Position numbers and translations under genes: made by a program. A stretch of 7,493 nucleotides of DNA, from contig JAJZQK010000145.1 in the NCBI GenBank assembly GCA_021847625.1, positions 1 through 7,493 on the forward strand, in the 5' to 3' direction. Source of the DNA: Chloroflexota bacterium. Its GTDB lineage: Bacteria; Chloroflexota; FW602-bin22; JAMCYS01. The notes beneath the pieces were generated by a model, which did no database searches, had not been told where the DNA came from, and saw only the letters and a list, made by a program, of their open reading frames with translations. Of the stretch, positions 4,169 to 7,493 are shown one piece after another (positions within the stretch are counted from its first letter, which is position 1; each line of letters opens with the position of its first letter).

Positions 4169-5377
4169 TTGGCCGAGAACTCCCCGGCAATGGTCGGTCA
4201 GGGTGAACTGGCGCAGGTGGCCACCCCGCGGCTGCTGCTGGTGCTGTTGTGCGGCGTGGCATTCGCCACTTCGCTGAACAACGCCATGCTCAACCCCGTG
4301 CTGCCCGACATCGCCGACAGCCTAGGCGTTCCCATCGCCGCGGCGGGCCAGCTGGCCACGGCCTCGATGATCACCGGGGCCATGGCGGCGCTGGTCATGG
4401 GTACCCTCTCGGATGTGTACGGGAGAAGGACCTTTGTCGTCGGCGGCCTGGTGGCGCTGGGGGTGGCAAGCCTCGCCCTGGCCTTCGCGCCGACGTTCGC
4501 CTGGGCTCTCCTGGGCAGGACGCTCGCCGGTTTCGGCTACGTGATGGCGGTTACCCTGGCCATCGTCGGCGATTGGTATGGCGGCGCGCAGCGCGACCGA
4601 GCCGCCGCGCGCATCCTGGCGGCGGACGCCGTCGCCTGGATTGCCGGCGTGCCGATAGTGGCGGTGGCGGCCCAGCTACTCGGCTGGCGGGCGGGGGTCG
4701 CGGGGTACGCCGTGGTGGTCTTGTCCGTCGCCGTGGCCTGCCTGGCCTGGCTGCCAAACCGGCGGAGCCAAATGAGCCGGGTTGCGCTAAGGAGCGTCCT
4801 TCGCACTATCTGGCGCGAACACCGAGGCAGGTCCGAGCTGCTGCTGGTGCTGGCGGCCAACGGCGCCCGCTCGACGTGCACGATGGGCTTCCTGGCCTAT
4901 GCTAGCGCCTTCTACAGGGAGGTGTTCGGACTGGCGACGTGGCAGGTCGGTCCCTTGATCGCCGTGACGGCCGTCGCCTTCGTTCTCGGTACCATAGCGG
5001 GGGGACGTTGGAGCGGCACGGTCGGTCCGCGCAGGCTGAGCGCCCTCGGCTGCCTGCTCACCGGCACCTTCATTTGCGTGAACCCCCTGATGCCGACGCT
5101 CGTCCTGGCTACCCTTGCCACCCTGCTCTTCGCCATGTTCGGTGGCATCACCAACTCGACGCTCATCGCCCTGCTGCTGAGGTTGGCGACGGCCAATCGA
5201 GGTGCCACCATGGCGCTCAACAGCACGCTCGTGAGTCTGGGCAACGCCCTGGGGGTGAGCGTGGGCGGCATCGGCCTTGCCGCCCTCGGTTACCCGGGCC
5301 TCGGCCTGGCGGTAGCGGCCTTCGCCGCCCTCGCCGCCGGCCTCGTCTATACCTCCGGCTCCGACGCGCCTAGCTGA
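4169..5377 (+). CDS. MFS transporter, DHA1-like (probable efflux permease)
   Basis: Inner-membrane major facilitator of 402 residues with about 12 hydrophobic segments, typical family length. The first helix carries NNAMLNPVLPDIADSLG (37-53), and the loop after helix 2 carries MFS motif A as GTLSDVYGRR (78-87). Both are characteristic of the proton-coupled DHA1 drug/metabolite exporter group. A basic cytoplasmic loop (about 197-222) separates the two six-helix halves. The start is TTG at 4169 with AAGGAGG 8 nt upstream; the next in-frame ATG (residue 8) lacks such a site, so TTG is preferred. The gene is divergent from the Fur-family regulator and convergent with the next MFS gene, overlapping it by 31 bp. 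The substrate cannot be inferred. Sharing a 188-bp control region with the regulator leaves open, but does not show, a metal-linked role. Confidence 0.9.
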   Translation: MAENSPAMVGQGELAQVATPRLLLVLLCGVAFATSLNNAMLNPVLPDIADSLGVPIAAAGQLATASMITGAMAALVMGTLSDVYGRRTFVVGGLVALGVASLALAFAPTFAWALLGRTLAGFGYVMAVTLAIVGDWYGGAQRDRAAARILAADAVAWIAGVPIVAVAAQLLGWRAGVAGYAVVVLSVAVACLAWLPNRRSQMSRVALRSVLRTIWREHRGRSELLLVLAANGARSTCTMGFLAYASAFYREVFGLATWQVGPLIAVTAVAFVLGTIAGGRWSGTVGPRRLSALGCLLTGTFICVNPLMPTLVLATLATLLFAMFGGITNSTLIALLLRLATANRGATMALNSTLVSLGNALGVSVGGIGLAALGYPGLGLAVAAFAALAAGLVYTSGSDAPS

Positions 5378-6666
5378 CCGGTCTTCTCCCCGGCCTGGGC
5401 TTGGACCCGGCGGGGTTCACGCACGAGCGTGGCCAGGCAGAGCAGATTGAGGAAGGCAAGCGCCGCCGCCGTGGCGAAGACGACCTCGTAGCCGACGTTG
5501 TCGGCTAGCACTCCCCCTAGGAGAGGGGCGCCCAGCGCGACGGGGGCCATCAGCGTGCCCGCCAGGCCGACGTAGGTTGGTCGGTCCTCCGCCCCTCCGA
5601 ACTCCAGGATTATGCTCTGGTGAGCAACAATCGTCGCCGCCCGCGCCGTGCCCATCAAGGCGAACACGGGGTAGAGAACCTCCGGGCTCCAGGCGAGCAT
5701 GGCGATCGGATTGCCGACGATGCCAGCTGCCGCTCCCAGCATCAGCACCGTCCGATGCCCGAATCGGTCGGCTAGCCAGCCCAGGAGGACGGTGCTGCTG
5801 GCCTCGGAGAGGAGGAGGAAGAGCGTGAATGCCGCCACCTGCTCTTCCTGGGCATGTAGGCGGACGAGGCCGTACACGGTGTAGAAGGCGAAGGCCGCGG
5901 TGCTTCCCAGCGACAGAGCACGGGCGAGCATGTAGTTGGTGAAATCACGATCGGTCCTGAGCAGCCCCGGCAGACGCCGCATGTAGGTCGCCAAGTCGAT
6001 GGCCGGCTTGGTAGGAGGGGCGGCGTACTCGCGCGTGGAGGCCAGGAAGACAAACGAGATGCCCGCCGCGCCGGCAGCCGCGAAGAAACACAGGGCGTAG
6101 GAGAGCGGGAACGCGTAGTTGGTGAGGAAGTAGCCCACCAGGGCAGCGCCTCCCACACCCATCAGGCCGGAGAGGACGTCGCCCAGGGCGAAGAAGCGGC
6201 CGCGCAGATGCATGGGGATGACCTTCGCGATCACGTCCATCCAGGCTGGCATGAGCACCCCGCCGCTGAAGGCCATCGTGGCGACGAAGACAATCGTCAG
6301 CGCTAGGGCAAGGGCGGGCTGGCTCTCGGCCAGCATTAGGGCCGCCAGGCCGATAAGGAGGTAAGGCACCCGCTCCAGGAGGGTGATGGAGAGCACGAGC
6401 GGCATCTTCCGTGCCTGCCGTTCGGTGTAATTGGCAGCCAGGAGGGCCGGCAGGCCCCAGCCCAACGTCTGGACGGCGGGCAGGGCGCCGATGAGTAGGT
6501 TCGAGGCCCCGAGGCGCTCGGCGAAAGCGGCCAGAACGGTGTAGGTCGAGGCCAGGGTCAGCCCCAGGCCGAAGAAACCGTAGTCGCACGAAAGGGCGAT
6601 GAAGTTCCAACGTAGGTTCCTCTGGATGAAGGCGGCGACGTTGCCGCGCTGCCCGTCTGCTGACAC
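5347..6666 (-). CDS. MFS transporter, unknown substrate
   Basis: Second major facilitator, 439 residues with about 12 predicted helices, not a close relative of its neighbour. The N-terminal half carries DYGFFGLGLTLASTYTVLAAFAERLGAS (28-55) and, in the central region of that half, LMPAWMDVIAKVIPMHLRGRFFAL (138-161). The second half carries motif A as GWLADRFGHRTVL (296-308). A hydrophilic loop (about 211-243) separates the halves, and the C-terminus (about 416-439) is charged. The start is GTG at 6666 with AAGGAGG 9 nt upstream. Its 3' end overlaps that of the preceding MFS gene by 31 bp in convergent orientation. It is divergent from the TIM-barrel epimerase-like gene, with which it shares a 189-bp control region, so a role in moving a sugar or related carbon compound is conceivable but unproven. 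Family assignment is firm; substrate and direction are unknown. Confidence 0.9.
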   Translation of the reverse strand: MSADGQRGNVAAFIQRNLRWNFIALSCDYGFFGLGLTLASTYTVLAAFAERLGASNLLIGALPAVQTLGWGLPALLAANYTERQARKMPLVLSITLLERVPYLLIGLAALMLAESQPALALALTIVFVATMAFSGGVLMPAWMDVIAKVIPMHLRGRFFALGDVLSGLMGVGGAALVGYFLTNYAFPLSYALCFFAAAGAAGISFVFLASTREYAAPPTKPAIDLATYMRRLPGLLRTDRDFTNYMLARALSLGSTAAFAFYTVYGLVRLHAQEEQVAAFTLFLLLSEASSTVLLGWLADRFGHRTVLMLGAAAGIVGNPIAMLAWSPEVLYPVFALMGTARAATIVAHQSIILEFGGAEDRPTYVGLAGTLMAPVALGAPLLGGVLADNVGYEVVFATAAALAFLNLLCLATLVREPRRVQAQAGEKTGQLGASEPEV

Positions 6667-6695
6667 GTCAGAAGTCCTCCTTGGGAAGCGCCGCT

Positions 6696-6704
6696 ATTCT
6701 ACCA
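6696..6704 (-). promoter_or_regulatory. Extended -10 promoter of the second MFS gene
   Basis: Leftward TGGTAGAAT, i.e. the extended -10 form TGN-TAGAAT. The hexamer at the -35 distance is TGGCAG (6724-6719), a poor match, which fits an extended -10 promoter. Predicted start is near 6689, about 23 nt before the GTG. Confidence 0.5.
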
Positions 6705-6742
6705 CCAGCTCCGTCGCCCTGCCATGGTGGGGTGGGACATGG

Positions 6743-6751
6743 TGCTATAAT
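6743..6751 (+). promoter_or_regulatory. Extended -10 promoter of the epimerase-like gene
   Basis: TGCTATAAT is a perfect extended -10. The -35 region (about 6723-6728) is weak and overlaps that of the leftward MFS promoter, so the two promoters may compete. Predicted start is near 6758, giving a leader of about 97 nt. Confidence 0.6.
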
Positions 6752-6772
6752 GCGAATACGGCGATGGAGCGA

Positions 6773-6831
6773 TTGGCCGTTTAGCCAACCTTCGCCTTAC
6801 AGGGCGGCCGGCTTTGGTGCGCGGGCCGGCC
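6773..6831 (+). other. Structured 5' leader of the epimerase-like gene
   Basis: Three consecutive potential stem-loops lie between the promoter and the ribosome site: TTGGC/GCCAA (6773-6777 with 6784-6788), CGCC/GGCG (6793-6796 with 6803-6806) and GGCCGGC/GCCGGCC (6806-6812 with 6825-6831). The last has a 7-bp all-GC stem and a 12-nt loop. No T-tract follows and no known riboswitch is recognised. Confidence 0.35.
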
Positions 6832-6855
6832 AGCTTCGATTAGGGGGTAGCGCCG

Positions 6856-7493
6856 ATGAAACTGGGCATCTTCACCGCTCTCTTTCTAGACAGACCGCTC
6901 GCAGAAGTGCTGCGCTACGTGGCCGACCTCGGCTACCAGATGGTCGAGTTGCCGGCGTTCAAGGGGAATCCTCACCTGGACGTGGACGAGGTCATCCAGG
7001 ACCGGGGAGCCAAGATGAAGCAGCTGGTGCGTTCGTTCGGCCTGGAAATCTCGGCGTTGACCATTGCCCGGGAGGCGCAGCTCGTGCTTGGCCCGCACGA
7101 CTGGACCACCGACAAATGGGCGCCCGTGCAGGGAGCCGAAGAGAAGATCCGCTACGGGACGGAGCGCGTCGTCAAGGCCGCGCGGGCGGCGGAGGCGCTG
7201 GGCGTCCCCGTGATCAATGGCTTCACCGGTTCGTCTGTTTGGGACAAGTGGTACAATTTCCCGCCCACCAACGAGGAGGCCTACGAGCGGGGCTGGCAGC
7301 TCTTCGCGGAGCGCTGGAACCCTATCCTGGACGCCCTGCGCGACCTGGGGGTGCGTTTCGCCCACGAGGTGCATCCCACGGAGATCGCCTACAACGTGGA
7401 GACGGCGGGGCGGGCCCTGGAGGTGCTGGAAGAGCGCCCCGAGTTCGGCTTCAACTTCGACCACAGCCACCTCGCCTGGCAATTGATCGACCC
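6856..7493 (+). CDS. Sugar phosphate isomerase/epimerase-like TIM-barrel protein, 3' end cut by window
   Basis: Cytoplasmic enzyme of the xylose-isomerase-like TIM-barrel superfamily, which isomerises or epimerises sugars, inositols and related compounds at a divalent metal site. 212 codons are visible and the frame is open at the window end; full-length relatives are usually about 270-340 residues. It starts MKLGIFTALFLDRPLAEVLRYVADLGY, a typical first strand and helix, with VELPAF (30-35) as the second strand. Likely metal or catalytic residues are E171 and H173 in HEVHPTE (170-176) and D202, H203, H205 in NFDHSHLAWQ (200-209). In relatives I recall the last motif is usually DPSH, so H203 is a departure. 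The ATG at 6856 has an AGGGGG 8 nt upstream. It is divergent from an MFS transporter, a pairing compatible with uptake and conversion of a sugar-like compound. The precise substrate cannot be told. Confidence 0.88.
   Translation, partial: MKLGIFTALFLDRPLAEVLRYVADLGYQMVELPAFKGNPHLDVDEVIQDRGAKMKQLVRSFGLEISALTIAREAQLVLGPHDWTTDKWAPVQGAEEKIRYGTERVVKAARAAEALGVPVINGFTGSSVWDKWYNFPPTNEEAYERGWQLFAERWNPILDALRDLGVRFAHEVHPTEIAYNVETAGRALEVLEERPEFGFNFDHSHLAWQLID

Noticed and set aside
6886..7482. 198-codon leftward open frame antisense to the epimerase-like gene
   Set aside because: The opposite strand encodes a recognisable TIM-barrel protein with promoter and ribosome site; this frame has no domain signature.

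Overview
This GC-rich window is chromosomal-looking bacterial DNA. It has strong AAGGAGG-type ribosome binding sites, some GTG and TTG starts, and near-consensus sigma-70-type promoters. The lipoprotein-anchored metal-binding protein points to a bacterium whose binding proteins are tethered to the membrane. The protein styles and the dispersed GC-rich hairpin repeats suggest a Chloroflexota-like lineage; this is inference and other GC-rich lineages are possible. No rRNA, tRNA, CRISPR array, transposase or phage gene was seen.

Bases 1-2871 hold a complete high-affinity zinc/manganese-type ABC importer split into two divergent units. The leftward unit is the ATPase followed 2 nt later by the membrane permease (cut by the window edge). 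The rightward unit is the substrate-binding lipoprotein. The 323-bp space between them has a well-formed promoter for each direction (TTGACA-17-TAGAAT leftward, TTGACG-17-TATCAT rightward). Each promoter carries a copy of the same 17-bp imperfect palindrome (consensus ATGATAC-NNN-GTATCAT), a strong candidate operator for a Fur-family (Zur-like) repressor. Such a repressor is encoded nearby, leftward, at 3540-3980. The simplest model is a metal-responsive regulon: the regulator senses metal and represses both halves of the importer.

Between the binding-protein gene and the regulator gene, which are convergent, lies a 668-bp non-coding stretch (2872-3539) unusually dense in repeats. A 21-bp perfect inverted pair (2977-2997 and 3221-3241) encloses about 265 bp packed with five small perfect hairpins, including a 20-bp perfect palindrome. 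A 21-bp direct repeat (20/21) and another hairpin with a shared CTACAGATA tail lie outside it. It looks like a mosaic of dispersed, non-autonomous repeat elements.

Bases 3981-6855 hold two major facilitator transporters of different subtypes. They are convergent and overlap by 31 bp at their 3' ends. The first is divergent from the regulator gene; the second is divergent from the final gene. The window ends inside a TIM-barrel sugar phosphate isomerase/epimerase-like gene (6856 onward) with its own extended -10 promoter and a leader predicted to fold into consecutive stem-loops. The substrates of the two transporters cannot be read from sequence. The main points of interest are the paired operators, the apparent all-histidine metal site of the binding protein, and the repeat mosaic; no gene family here is unknown.
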